Made by a program: the position numbers and the translations under genes | The notes under the pieces: model-generated | The model's database searches: none | Told to the model about the DNA's origin: nothing | Seen by the model: the letters and a program-made list of their open reading frames with translations, nothing else | Shown here: piece after piece, positions 26,355-35,343 of the stretch | How the letters are laid out: each line of letters opens with the position of its first letter | How positions within the stretch are numbered: position 1 is the stretch's first letter | Assembly (NCBI GenBank): GCA_964632505.1 | Contig: CAZWCE010000020.1 | Location: 1-56,408, forward strand | Length of the DNA stretch: 56,408 nt | Source of the DNA: CAZWCE01 sp964632505 | GTDB lineage: Bacteria > Planctomycetota > Planctomycetia > Pirellulales > Thermoguttaceae | Direction of reading: 5' to 3'

Positions 26355-28418
26355 CTAGGCTTCCTCTTCCGAATCCTTCTCGGCGGAGTTTTCTTCCCCG
26401 CCCGATTCCTTCGAAGGCTGATCATTCGCCGGGTCGGCCTTCTCGGCGTCTTTCCCTTCCGGTTGCGGCCGATACCACTTGCCTCGGAGCCAATCGGTCA
26501 GAAGCTCGATCTCCTGCATCGTCATCAGGGCATCGCCCTGTTCGGGATGGTAGGCGGGCATGCGGTCGTTGCGACTGCCGTAGAACTTCTCGAGCGTCGG
26601 GTCGGCGATGAATTCCATCGTCCACTCGCGCGACATGTATCCGGTCAGCGAAGGACCGTGGGCGGCGCTCTGTTCGAGGTAGAAATCGTGGCAACTGGTG
26701 CAGCCGACATCGACGAAGATGAACTGCTCCTCCTCCGGAAGTCCCTGCACTTCGTCATCGACGATCGGACGGGGGGCCTCGAGTTTCGACTCTTCGGCCA
26801 ACACGGTGACGATCATCTTTTTCAGGTCATTGTCATACCGGCTCATGACCTCTTCGCCGTAGAGTTCGATCGTTTCCTCGACGAAATCTTCGTCGCCGAG
26901 CATGTCCGGCAGGGTATTTCTGACAAAGTTGACCATATCACCATCGGCGAAGGCGGTATTGCCGAAGTATTCGTCGGAAGTGAGTCGTTCGATGTCGAGA
27001 AATCCGGAGATCCACTCCTCACTGCCCATCGAATAGAGATTGGGGGCCGAAGGCTCCTCGCACGGAATCGGCGAATAACGAGGATCGGGCTCCATTCCCT
27101 CTTGGGGCGTAAAGGCGTGACAACTGGCGCAGTGTTGCTCGTAAAGCACCGGGCCCTGGAGCTTCGGATCATTCCGTACCAGCGTCAGCACGCCCGAAGG
27201 CGGAATACGCTGCGGACCAAGAGCCAGCACCGCCACGCGCTCGGCCTTTTCCTTCGACCGCTTCAAATCGGCCTGGTATTCGGCGTTCTGGGCATCGGCC
27301 CGATACGAAGCGTAGGTCAGATACGCGAGTCCGACGGTCAATCCCAGCACGACGGCGACGTTCAACCAATGAAGCGGTCGAACACGGGCGATGATCGGCA
27401 TCAGCAGAAGGTAGGTCACCACCAAGCCGGGGATCACGAAGATCGCCATGAATTCCATCTCGCTGCCGAAGGTCTCCCCGAACACGCCGGCAAAATGGTA
27501 CAGCGCCCGGAAGGACCATTCCGGTCGGGCCACGGTCGTGGTTTCCCCGGGACCGGCGGGAGCGTTGAGCGGCGCTCCGAGCGTCGCCTGCTCGGGCAAG
27601 GCCGGGTGATGCGATTCGGCGGTCCAGTGATGGGCGTAGTTCAGCAGCACGATCACCACCAGCACGCCCACCATTGCCAACGAGCGCCAGAGCGCTTCGG
27701 TGGGCCAGAGCGGTTTCGTGGCCGGATGCCCCCGGGAGCAAACGGTACAGGCGGGGACACCTTCTTCATGGGCCAATCGGTTCGCCCGGGCCAAGGCGGC
27801 ACGCCAGAGAATGAGGAGCAGGACAAACACCCCGCCGAACACGCCGATATGCAGCGCGAGAAACCGCGTGAGCGTGAACGTCCCGAACTGCGGTCCGCCG
27901 GAGAAAATCTTGAACAGCTCCTCGCCGACAAACGGCAGCATCGTCAAAAACCCGACGCGGACGGTCGTCGCCTCTTTTCCGGTGACGGTCCAGGGCAACA
28001 GATCGCCGGTGAGGCATCCGCCGAGCGAGAGCAGGAAGAGAATCAGCCCGATCCAGAACACGAACTCCCGGGGAGTCCGGTACGCGCCGCGGAGAACGAG
28101 CGAAAGGACATAGATGCCCAAAAGCGCGACCAGCACTTGGGCCGCGTAATGATGCATCCCCCGAAGAAACCATCCGCACGGCACGTGGTACTGCACGTAG
28201 AAAACGCTTTCCCACGCCGTCTGGGCGCTCGGACTGTAGTACATCCAAAGGAAGAAGCCGGTGACGGCCTGCACGAAAAAGGTGAACAGGATCATCGAAG
28301 GCAAGACCCGGCAACAACAGCAACGACCACCGGGAACGGTCACTTGTCGGCCGAAGCTACGATTCCACGCGGTCACCAGGGAGGTCCGCGATTCCAACCA
28401 ATCGAGAAATGCGTTCAT
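26355..28418 (-). CDS. Fused cytochrome b (b6 + subunit IV type) with two C-terminal haem c motifs
   Basis: A 687-residue quinol-oxidising membrane subunit. Residues 40-215 match cytochrome b6 and 240-385 match subunit IV with the Qo motif written PEWS rather than PEWY. The C-terminal third is soluble, with CASCH (about 428) and CTSCH (about 572) haem c sites. Aligned without gaps to remembered plant b6, H89 (helix B) and H190 (helix D), the ligands of haem bp/bL, are present. The partner positions for haem bn/bH are Y103 and W205, so that haem lacks both ligands. C33-C36 are four consecutive cysteines just before helix A, and a CTVC pair (224-227) lies in the inter-domain loop. It follows the Rieske gene. 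Confidence 0.93.
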   Translation of the reverse strand: MNAFLDWLESRTSLVTAWNRSFGRQVTVPGGRCCCCRVLPSMILFTFFVQAVTGFFLWMYYSPSAQTAWESVFYVQYHVPCGWFLRGMHHYAAQVLVALLGIYVLSLVLRGAYRTPREFVFWIGLILFLLSLGGCLTGDLLPWTVTGKEATTVRVGFLTMLPFVGEELFKIFSGGPQFGTFTLTRFLALHIGVFGGVFVLLLILWRAALARANRLAHEEGVPACTVCSRGHPATKPLWPTEALWRSLAMVGVLVVIVLLNYAHHWTAESHHPALPEQATLGAPLNAPAGPGETTTVARPEWSFRALYHFAGVFGETFGSEMEFMAIFVIPGLVVTYLLLMPIIARVRPLHWLNVAVVLGLTVGLAYLTYASYRADAQNAEYQADLKRSKEKAERVAVLALGPQRIPPSGVLTLVRNDPKLQGPVLYEQHCASCHAFTPQEGMEPDPRYSPIPCEEPSAPNLYSMGSEEWISGFLDIERLTSDEYFGNTAFADGDMVNFVRNTLPDMLGDEDFVEETIELYGEEVMSRYDNDLKKMIVTVLAEESKLEAPRPIVDDEVQGLPEEEQFIFVDVGCTSCHDFYLEQSAAHGPSLTGYMSREWTMEFIADPTLEKFYGSRNDRMPAYHPEQGDALMTMQEIELLTDWLRGKWYRPQPEGKDAEKADPANDQPSKESGGEENSAEKDSEEEA

Positions 28419-28545
28419 CGTATCACTTTTTTCAGTATCAAGGGGGGAAGATGGGATTCTTCGTTTCCATCGTGTTCGAGGAAGTGGTTCCGGGCAAGCG
28501 TCTCACGGGAAACGACGGTCAATCGTCACGGGAAAAACAAGACGT

Positions 28546-29190
28546 TCAGCCGAGCGGGATCTTCTGATCGGTCGCGGTCTTGAACTGTTGGAACTTGACC
28601 CAGACTTCGTTGTCGTTTCGGATTTCGACCTCCAGGGTATCCATCGGGCGGGGGCTCGGAGAGCTTTCTCCCTCGGCCACCAGTCGCTCGCCCTGGAAAT
28701 CGAAATAGGCTTCATGGCAGGGACACAAGAGGAGCGAGGTCTCCTCGCCGGTGACGGGATTCGTCCCCTGCCCGACCTGGATGGTGCAGCCGTTGTGCGG
28801 GCAGATCGACTGCAACGCTTCGACCTTGCCTTCGGCGGTCTTTCGCAAAAAGACGGCGCCGATCTTCTGATCGGGCTCGACCATCCAGGCATCTCGGTAG
28901 TCGTCGATGATGGAGAACTTCTGCGGCTTCTCCTCAAGCAGATCGAGGGTCGCGAGTCGATAGAACTTTCCGGTCTGCCGCTTGCGCGACATCGGGGCGA
29001 TGAAGGTCCGCAATCCGCAAACGACCGGAGGCACACACGCCCCCAGGCCGAGAACCCAGGCGGCGGCGGAGGCGATGAATCCACGACGATCTTCTTTCCC
29101 TTGCCCTTGCCGGCCGCTCGGCTTGTCACTCGAAGAGCCCTGCGGGTCCGGCGCGGCCCCTTTCTTGCTTGCACGCTCTTGCTGAGCCAT
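28546..29190 (-). CDS. Rieske iron-sulfur protein of a bc-type complex
   Basis: A 214-residue protein with a charged cytosolic tail, a twin-arginine-type anchor (DRRGFIASAAAWVLG) and a periplasmic Rieske domain. The [2Fe-2S] ligands are in CPHNGC and CPCHEAYFD, which differ slightly from the common CTHxGC and CPCHGS forms. It passes electrons from quinol at the Qo site of the cytochrome b encoded 127 bases downstream to a c-type haem, here possibly in the cytochrome b C-terminal extension. The start MAQQERASK is the only reasonable one. Confidence 0.94.
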   Translation of the reverse strand: MAQQERASKKGAAPDPQGSSSDKPSGRQGQGKEDRRGFIASAAAWVLGLGACVPPVVCGLRTFIAPMSRKRQTGKFYRLATLDLLEEKPQKFSIIDDYRDAWMVEPDQKIGAVFLRKTAEGKVEALQSICPHNGCTIQVGQGTNPVTGEETSLLLCPCHEAYFDFQGERLVAEGESSPSPRPMDTLEVEIRNDNEVWVKFQQFKTATDQKIPLG

Positions 29191-29396
29191 GATGATTCCT
29201 CATTACTTCTCAAGATTTCCAATAATTTCTCTCTCGCCCAAACGACACTCTTATCGATAACAAATTATTTTAACGTATCGGAAGGAAAAAAGCCAACCCC
29301 TGCTCGCGAAAACTCGGACGGGCGATCATGGAGGTGGTGGGAATCGGAGCCATCATCGGGGCCCCTCACCGGGCTTCCAAAAAGTGTAGCATCCGT

Positions 29397-30425
29397 TCAG
29401 GCGGTTGCCCCGTATTTTGCCTGCCAAGCAGTGATCATCTCTTCCATCACCTTCTTGCGGGTCTCTTCCAGGGAAGCCTCGACAAACGCCCCGGCCGCTT
29501 TTTTGTGTCCCCCTCCGTTGAACTTTTTCGCCACCTGACTGCAATCCACTTCGCAACGGCTGCGGAAACTGATCTTGAATCCGCCCCCTTTCTGCTCCAC
29601 GAGAATGAACGCAAGTTCCGTGCCGTCAACGGTTAACGTCATGTTGACGATATCCTCGCTATCGCTGGAGTCCGCCCCGGCCTGCTGGAAATCGGCGAGG
29701 GTGATTTCGGTGTGGATGAGTCGGCCGTCCAACTTCGTTCTCGACTTGCAAAGGGTTCGACCGACCAGACGAAGCCGTCCCAGGCTCTCCTGTTCGTACA
29801 GGACTTGATAGATCGCATCGGGGAGTGCGCCTGCCTCCATCAGTTCCGCCGTAAAACGGAACGTCGTCGGACTGACCGAGGCGAAACGAAACCATCCGGT
29901 ATCGGTCGCGACGGCGGCAAAAAGGGGAATCGCCATCTCCGGAGTGAGGGCCACGCCGAGGTGATGGGCCGCTTGCCCCACCAGTCGCCCGGCCGCTTCG
30001 GCGGTCTCATTCTTGAAGAGGATGGCCCCCAAATCGTCGCCGCCGACATGGTGATCGATCACCGCACAGGTTGCCTTGGTTCCCCGGACCACCTCACTCA
30101 TCGCCCCCAATTGGGCCCAGGCCGTCGTGTCGAGCACCAGCAGCAGGTCGATGCCGTCGATCCACTCTTGTGATATCGTTTCCCCCAACACCTTGATTTT
30201 CCCGTCCGGATCCAAAAAAAGCAGATTGGCGGGCGTCGGCTGGGCGTTGACGATCTCTACTTCCTTCCCCAACGCCTCCAGTACACGACACATGCCGATC
30301 TCCGAACCGATCGCGTCGGGATCGGGACGGATATGGGAGGTCAGCAGAATTCTCTCGCTCCGGTCGATCAATTCCGTGAAGCGGCCCCAATCGATCGGGT
30401 CCTTCGTGGCTCGGTCCATACTCAT
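29397..30425 (-). CDS. nrnA: DHH/DHHA1 phosphoesterase, NrnA-like oligoribonuclease / pAp phosphatase
   Basis: A 342-residue manganese phosphoesterase that degrades nano-RNAs and in many bacteria also dephosphorylates pAp. Motifs are HIRPDPDAIGS, the LVLDT block, IDHH and ATDTGWFRF in the DHH domain, and FNGGGHKKAAG in the DHHA1 domain. The length is typical. AAGGGA precedes ATG 30425. It lies between ribF and the Rieske gene on the same strand; the 206-base gap to the latter suggests a separate promoter there. Confidence 0.9.
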   Translation of the reverse strand: MSMDRATKDPIDWGRFTELIDRSERILLTSHIRPDPDAIGSEIGMCRVLEALGKEVEIVNAQPTPANLLFLDPDGKIKVLGETISQEWIDGIDLLLVLDTTAWAQLGAMSEVVRGTKATCAVIDHHVGGDDLGAILFKNETAEAAGRLVGQAAHHLGVALTPEMAIPLFAAVATDTGWFRFASVSPTTFRFTAELMEAGALPDAIYQVLYEQESLGRLRLVGRTLCKSRTKLDGRLIHTEITLADFQQAGADSSDSEDIVNMTLTVDGTELAFILVEQKGGGFKISFRSRCEVDCSQVAKKFNGGGHKKAAGAFVEASLEETRKKVMEEMITAWQAKYGATA

Positions 30426-30556
30426 GATCGGTTCCCTTTTCGGGGTTCAGTGCATCGGGAAAAATGATCAAACACTTTTTTCCTAATGATTATACCTTCC
30501 ATTTCATGCCCATCCTCAAATCGGGAAAAAATAATGGGGCGGGGGAAAAGTGGCGG

Positions 30557-31516
30557 CTAGCGGGCGGGGTCGAACGAATCGCGCCGACGGTATCTCTCCA
30601 CCACATTCCGTACCTGGAGAATATCTTTTTTCATTTGCGCGGTCAACTGTTCGACCGACGAATAGCGGACGATATCGCGGAGATGTTCCAGAAAATCGAT
30701 GTCCAGATGATGCCCGTAGATGTTTCCCGAAAAATCGAGCAGATGCACCTCGATTTTGGTCCCATTTTCCGAAAAAGTGAGATTCGGACCGATATTGATC
30801 GCAGCGGCATATTCCCGATTTCCCACCTTGCCGATGCCGGCATAAATTCCATGCTTCGGCAGAAGCGTGGGCGGGAAAGAGAGATTCGCGGTGGGATAGC
30901 CGAGTTTCCGTCCTCGCTGCCGTCCGGCGATGACCTTTCCCCGAATGCGATACGGTTCGGTCAGCATACTCCGGGCGACGGCGACCCGGCCGTCGTGCAA
31001 AAGGGCACGAATCCGGCTGCTGGAAATCGGACGTCCCAAGGCATAAAGGGGCTTAATGATCTGGAGAGTGATGTCCGCTTCCCGACAATATTCCTCCAGG
31101 AGATCGATATCGCCGGAGCGATTCTTGCCGAAGAGGAAATCCCTCCCCTGAACCATCGCCTTGGCGTCGAGTCCGTCGAGAAGGATGCGCTCGAAGAAGG
31201 TTCGGGCGTCCCATTCCAAGAAGTCGCGACTGGCGGGGAACGCGACCAGGGCCTCGATACCGAGGGGCTCAAGCAGTTCCGCCTTGCGACGGAGATCGCA
31301 CATCGGGATGGGGGCTTTTTCGGGACGCAGGATTTCGGCCGGCGTCGGATCGAAGGTGAAGGCGATGGCCGCGCCCCCCACTCGGGCAGCATGCCGCTGA
31401 AGCTCCTGGAGAATGAGGGCGTGCCCCCGGTGCACGCCGTCGAATTTGCCGATCGCGACAGCCCCGCGGCGGAATCGGTCGGGTAGTCGTTTCAGATCCC
31501 GGATCAATTCCACCAC
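30557..31516 (-). CDS. ribF: Bifunctional riboflavin kinase / FAD synthetase
   Basis: RibF phosphorylates riboflavin to FMN and adenylates it to FAD. The N-terminal FMN adenylyltransferase domain shows GKFDGVHRGH, FTFDP and FLFGKNRSGD. ISSSRIRALL and the C-terminal riboflavin kinase domain (GRQRGRKLGYPTANL, NIGPNLTF, EVHLLDF) follow. GTG 31516 is chosen (VVELIRDLKRLP) because AGGA lies just upstream; the frame is open to GTG 31582, giving 341 instead of 319 residues, without a good ribosome site. It begins about 147 bases after the DUF4912 gene. Confidence 0.94.
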   Translation of the reverse strand: MVELIRDLKRLPDRFRRGAVAIGKFDGVHRGHALILQELQRHAARVGGAAIAFTFDPTPAEILRPEKAPIPMCDLRRKAELLEPLGIEALVAFPASRDFLEWDARTFFERILLDGLDAKAMVQGRDFLFGKNRSGDIDLLEEYCREADITLQIIKPLYALGRPISSSRIRALLHDGRVAVARSMLTEPYRIRGKVIAGRQRGRKLGYPTANLSFPPTLLPKHGIYAGIGKVGNREYAAAINIGPNLTFSENGTKIEVHLLDFSGNIYGHHLDIDFLEHLRDIVRYSSVEQLTAQMKKDILQVRNVVERYRRRDSFDPAR

Positions 31517-31662
31517 ACAATTCCTCGCTGGGTCGTTCGGGGCTGGTGAGGGTGAGATTGGCTCGAAACGAACCGTCGCCACTCAGCAAACCATTGTAGG
31601 GAGGCGGCCGAGAACCGACAAGAGCCCCCACCAGGCAAGTGATTTCGGAAGATAAGCGGAGT

Positions 31663-32979
31663 TCAGGCTTCCTCTTCCGGATCCCGGAAGACCGGCTCCA
31701 TCTCCTTGGTATTGCGTTCCACGGCCAGGACGATCGTCTGGGTCTCCACGCCGTCGTTGCTACTGGCGACGACCGGCAGGACCTGCCGCTTTTCCGGCAA
31801 CGCGAAACGTACGGAGAAAGAACCGTCTTCTTGGAGACGCACCGGTTCGCCCTTGACGGCCAGTTGCACCGTCGGATCGGTCTTGCCGTGGACGATCAGT
31901 TCCGCATCGACCACGAACGGAAAATGGCGCTGCGTCCGACCGGTCCCTTGCGCACCGGGCCCGAAACGCGAGAGGTGGGCCATATTCATCGGTCGACGCA
32001 ACTGCTGTTCGAAAACTTCTTTAAGATCGGAGTTCCGGGTGTCGGCGCCTCCACTGAGTTTAAAGATATGATCGAAATCCTCGGCCACCCCAACCCAGTT
32101 GCCGTCCAGGCGGTCCAGTCCTTCCACGGTGGTACTCTGTGGAGTTTCCACGATATTGCTCGAGGCGAGCATGAAGAAATGCTCTTCCCCATCCGCGGCT
32201 TCCTTATCGTAGAGATACCCGATTTCGATCTGAAAGGCCGACGGGGGATTGTCGACGTCGATGTACCAATTGTTCACGCCGCCATGGATGACGATATCGC
32301 GAATGTACTCGCGACGGAGATTCGCCACCCCGTCCGATTTGACGCGGTAGACCCGCAAGACCGGCTCCGCGCCGTGCCAGTACTGGCCCATCGCAGCGCG
32401 GGCACGATCGATCGTCTTGTTCGAAAGCTCCCAGTAAACGTGCAACCAGAAGGGATCGCGGACCATGACGATCAGCCGATCTTTGATCGGCTTGCTCTGC
32501 TTCTGATGGGCCCCGCTGAGTTCCTTGTAGCGTTCCAAACGCTCCTTCAATTGAGCAATCCGGCGTTCCACGGCGGGAGTCCGTTTGACCGGTTTTTTCT
32601 GTTTCTCGGCGGCATGGTTCTTTTTACCGCGTCGGGCGGCGGAAACCGGCTGAGGCACGTTGGATTTCTTTTGCGAAGAACGAGATTTCCCCTTCCCCGA
32701 AGCCCGGCTCGTGGTGGACTTTTTGGCCCCGGAACCCCTCGAATGCTTCGTTTCCACCCGAGGCGATTTCGCGGTGGCGGCCTCTTGCTTCTGACGATAT
32801 TGGCTCAAAGCCTTCTTCTTGCGCCGCGATTCCCGGGCCGCGCGTGCTCGCGATTTATTGACCAATGCGCGAACCAATTCCTCTTTGCGCATGGCATGCC
32901 AGCCGGCCACCTCCTCTTTCTTTGCCATCGCGGCGAGTTCTTTGACGGTGTACTCTCTGAGTTTCGATGAGGTATTCAC
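31663..32979 (-). CDS. DUF4912 protein with Rho-N-like N-terminus
   Basis: A 438-residue protein from GTG 32979, chosen for the GGGGAAG site 5 bases upstream; the frame runs on to 33057. Residues 8-45 (YTVKELAAMAKKEEVAGWHAM, KEELVRALV) resemble the SAP-like N-terminal domain of transcription terminator Rho, which contacts nucleic acid. A Lys/Arg/Ser-rich linker (about 45-150) follows. The DUF4912 core (IVMVRDPFWLHVYWEL, then a beta-rich region to about 330) has no established function. The tail is beta-rich. Nucleic-acid or nucleoid association is inferred from the N-terminus and basic linker only. It is divergent from the ATP synthase operon. Confidence 0.8.
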   Translation of the reverse strand: MNTSSKLREYTVKELAAMAKKEEVAGWHAMRKEELVRALVNKSRARAARESRRKKKALSQYRQKQEAATAKSPRVETKHSRGSGAKKSTTSRASGKGKSRSSQKKSNVPQPVSAARRGKKNHAAEKQKKPVKRTPAVERRIAQLKERLERYKELSGAHQKQSKPIKDRLIVMVRDPFWLHVYWELSNKTIDRARAAMGQYWHGAEPVLRVYRVKSDGVANLRREYIRDIVIHGGVNNWYIDVDNPPSAFQIEIGYLYDKEAADGEEHFFMLASSNIVETPQSTTVEGLDRLDGNWVGVAEDFDHIFKLSGGADTRNSDLKEVFEQQLRRPMNMAHLSRFGPGAQGTGRTQRHFPFVVDAELIVHGKTDPTVQLAVKGEPVRLQEDGSFSVRFALPEKRQVLPVVASSNDGVETQTIVLAVERNTKEMEPVFRDPEEEA

Positions 32980-34229
32980 GTTTACTTCCCCGGCTTGTGT
33001 AAAATAGGAGTGATTCTGTTCCCCACCGATGTCGGGCATTCGTGCCAATTCGACCAACTACCCGCACGGAGAGGCCCCCACCCATCCATTTTTGTGCCTG
33101 AGCCTTTCATAACATTCCCGGCCTGGATTCCATCTCGCTGGATTCCATTCGTTTGGGGCAATATACTTCGGTTCGACCTTCGCGAGAAGCCGCCCTCTTC
33201 ACCCACCGGCTTCCGATCGAAGAACATCTCGACTCAGTTCGCTGCTTCCGCCTCCCTCAATATTCCGCTTTTCATGCAGAACGCTTTTCACGCAGAACGC
33301 TTTTCACGCAGAACGCTTTTCCTAAAAACGCACGAAAACATCATCCCTTTTCTATTTCATACGAATCTCACGACCTCAATGGCTCCACCTGTTCTCGGAA
33401 CCTCCCGAATGCACGCAGCATTCATGAATCCTTGTTCATTTCGCGACTCTTTTCAGAAAACATTGGTTCGCTCCGGTCGAGGGGACACGGTGGGAATGGA
33501 TTCAGCATGCAGAAGCCGGAAGGTCATCGACCCGACCACGGAGCAGCGGTCTCAAATCGACGACAGGAAATGGAGGCATTGTTCTCCACGCCCCCCCATT
33601 TAGGGCAGCTTCAGCAATAAAACGCTTTTCGAAAATGAGTCCGTCCGGAAAATGGCATGAAAAATCGGGGAGCGAGTCTCGCGCATTGCGAAAACTCGCC
33701 GTTGTAGGTGAACCCAGGGAGAGCTCATGGCAGGGAACCTTGGCTTGTGCGACTCATTGGCGAAAATCCGACTGCAAAAAAACGCATCCCCGCCACCGTC
33801 GCGTTTCGCGCGAACACGAGCGATCGACGCGATCTCAGGCTAATCTACATCATAACGAAAAATAAAAAAAACGCAATCATTTGATAGAAAGTCAGAACAC
33901 CGGACGAAAACAACATGTCAGCAAGTCTTTTCTATGTAGAGACTTACAAAGAAGGGTCGTTAAATCAGAAATATTTTTTTCCTGCTAACTCCCCCCACCT
34001 TCGGCCGGCCGGGCCAGCAGGATTCGCCTTCTCGGGGAATGCCGCCGCACGCTTCCGTGGCCTCCAAAATCGACGGCATCGACTCCTGAAAAAAATATCA
34101 ATAAAAATTTATCCATTTTTGAAGTCGTCCGACAGCCGCGATTTTTCAGCAAGCGGATCGAGACTGTTTCTTGCGGTATTTTTTCCGCCCCTTTCCGGTC
34201 CGGCTGAAAAAACCCTGGTGGACGCCCCG
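32980..34229. other. Long AT-richer intergenic region between DUF4912 gene and ATP synthase operon
   Basis: About 1.25 kb without a supported gene, clearly richer in A/T than its flanks, with long A and T runs around 33850-34130. Small open frames here (for example 33635-33865) lack ribosome sites and protein-like composition. It holds a 16-bp tandem repeat and ends at the ATP operon promoter. No RNase P, tmRNA, SRP or 6S pattern was recognised by eye. Confidence 0.5.
33276..33322. repeat. Tandem repeat, 16-bp unit, three copies
   Basis: Unit GCAGAACGCTTTTCAC is repeated three times, the last copy ending in TTCC, with a partial degenerate copy (CCGCTTTTCAT) immediately before. The period is the same as in the repeat at 17114, but the sequence differs. 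Confidence 0.9.
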
Positions 34230-34258
34230 TTGACAGCCCGCCGTCGGCACACTAGATT
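34230..34258 (+). promoter_or_regulatory. Near-consensus promoter of the ATP synthase operon
   Basis: TTGACA (34230-34235), a 17-base spacer and TAGATT (34253-34258) lie about 245 bases before the first operon gene. Transcription would start near 34265. This is the best-spaced promoter in the window. Confidence 0.7.
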
Positions 34259-34501
34259 TTCAAGATGTCGGTGAACGTTTCCCAATGCTTCCTATTGGTC
34301 GGCTATCCTGCACACCAATCGAAGAATGCGGTGGGCGTCTTTTTCGAACCCCGCTCGGGCGACCATCCATTGCCGAAAGGACGGTTGGACGACCGATCCA
34401 CGGGACGAAGCATCCCGTTTCACGATTCGGCTCTTTTTTTACCATGAGCCGACCGAACGCCCGGTCGCAGGCGAATCGCCTGGAGAATTCCGGAGCCCGT
34501 C

Positions 34502-34837
34502 ATGCCCCCTACCCCGCGGGAACAAGAGCCCTCCCCTATTTCGCAGGGCTATGCCTGGAGCGTGCGAGTTACTTCCATCGCTCTGGAGATGGTCCTCCCC
34601 AGCTTGGGAGGCGTATGGCTCGACGCGAAACTGGGAACATTCATCCTTTTCACGCTACTCGGGGCGGTCTTGGGGATGACGACGGCACTGTGGAGCCTGT
34701 TGAAAACCGCCAAGCAAGCCTCAATGGAAGGAAAAAGGAAGGGCACGCCGAAATCAAGAGAAGACTCGGCCTCGCGAGAGAGCTCTTTCGATGATGAACC
34801 TGATGGCCCAGGGCCGAGATCCGCCGAGAAGCCGTAG
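34502..34837 (+). CDS. atpZ: AtpZ/AtpI-family small membrane protein
   Basis: A 111-residue protein heading the ATP synthase operon. Two transmembrane helices (about 22-42 and 48-68) carry the family pattern of a glycine-rich first helix ending GGVWLDAKLGT and a second starting LLGAVLG. AtpZ-type proteins are linked to magnesium uptake or assembly of the c ring with AtpI. The tail is charged (Lys/Ser/Asp). GGAG lies 6 bases before ATG 34502. The next gene starts 11 bases after the stop. Confidence 0.8.
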   Translation: MPPTPREQEPSPISQGYAWSVRVTSIALEMVLPSLGGVWLDAKLGTFILFTLLGAVLGMTTALWSLLKTAKQASMEGKRKGTPKSREDSASRESSFDDEPDGPGPRSAEKP

Positions 34838-34848
34838 GACTCATCCCG

Positions 34849-35343
34849 ATGAAGAACACACGGAACGGCCGGGATTCCATTCCTTGGAAGCCGGCAGGCT
34901 GGATTTTTTTGACTATTTCCGTAGCCTTTTTGGGGATCACGCCGGCCGTCGCATGGTTCCAAGGATCCGAGGCTTGGTCGGCCGCTGCCATTGCAGCCGC
35001 AACCTGTTTGGTGTCAAGTATATCCGGTCTGATTGCCGGACGGATTCTTAGACAATGGCGGGGTCCCGGTCCGGAGGAAGCCCTGCTCGGAATGCTCTTT
35101 CGCATGGGCATTCCCCTGGTGGTCGCGGTCGTGATTGCCGGAATGGTCGACTCAACTTTCCGAATCCTTGTGCTATGCTTGCTTGCAGGATTTTACTTAA
35201 TCGTGCTTCCCGTAGACATAGGGGTCCAACTTTCCGATCTCTCCGATGACGGAGATCGGAAGCCCCCCCCATCCTGCCGATCGAATTCCGATGATCGCCC
35301 CCCCGGCGACGGGAACGCCAGCCGAAAGGCCGATGACGCATGA
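34849..35343 (+). CDS. atpI: AtpI-like ATP synthase assembly protein
   Basis: A 164-residue protein with four predicted membrane helices (about 16-36, 42-62, 80-100, 104-124), the topology of AtpI, which assists c-ring assembly. It has a soluble Asp/Pro/Ser-rich C-terminal tail of about 35 residues. Its TGA overlaps the atpB ATG as ATGA, a typical coupling. Sequence resemblance to AtpI is weak by eye; position and topology carry the call. Confidence 0.75.
   Translation: MKNTRNGRDSIPWKPAGWIFLTISVAFLGITPAVAWFQGSEAWSAAAIAAATCLVSSISGLIAGRILRQWRGPGPEEALLGMLFRMGIPLVVAVVIAGMVDSTFRILVLCLLAGFYLIVLPVDIGVQLSDLSDDGDRKPPPSCRSNSDDRPPGDGNASRKADDA

Noticed and set aside
26463..28583. 706-codon plus-strand frame across the cytochrome b gene
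   Set aside because: Shadow of the real minus-strand gene; Arg/Gly/His-rich with no domain.
29397..29600. Frameshift at the nrnA C-terminus
   Set aside because: The DHHA1 motif and normal length are present in a single frame.
33276..33322. CRISPR array
   Set aside because: Repeats are directly adjacent with no spacers, and no cas gene is present.
33635..33865. 76-codon frame in the AT-rich gap
   Set aside because: Basic, low-quality composition and no ribosome site.
34265..34447. 60-codon frame between the ATP operon promoter and atpZ
   Set aside because: No Shine-Dalgarno and no conserved pattern; probably leader RNA.
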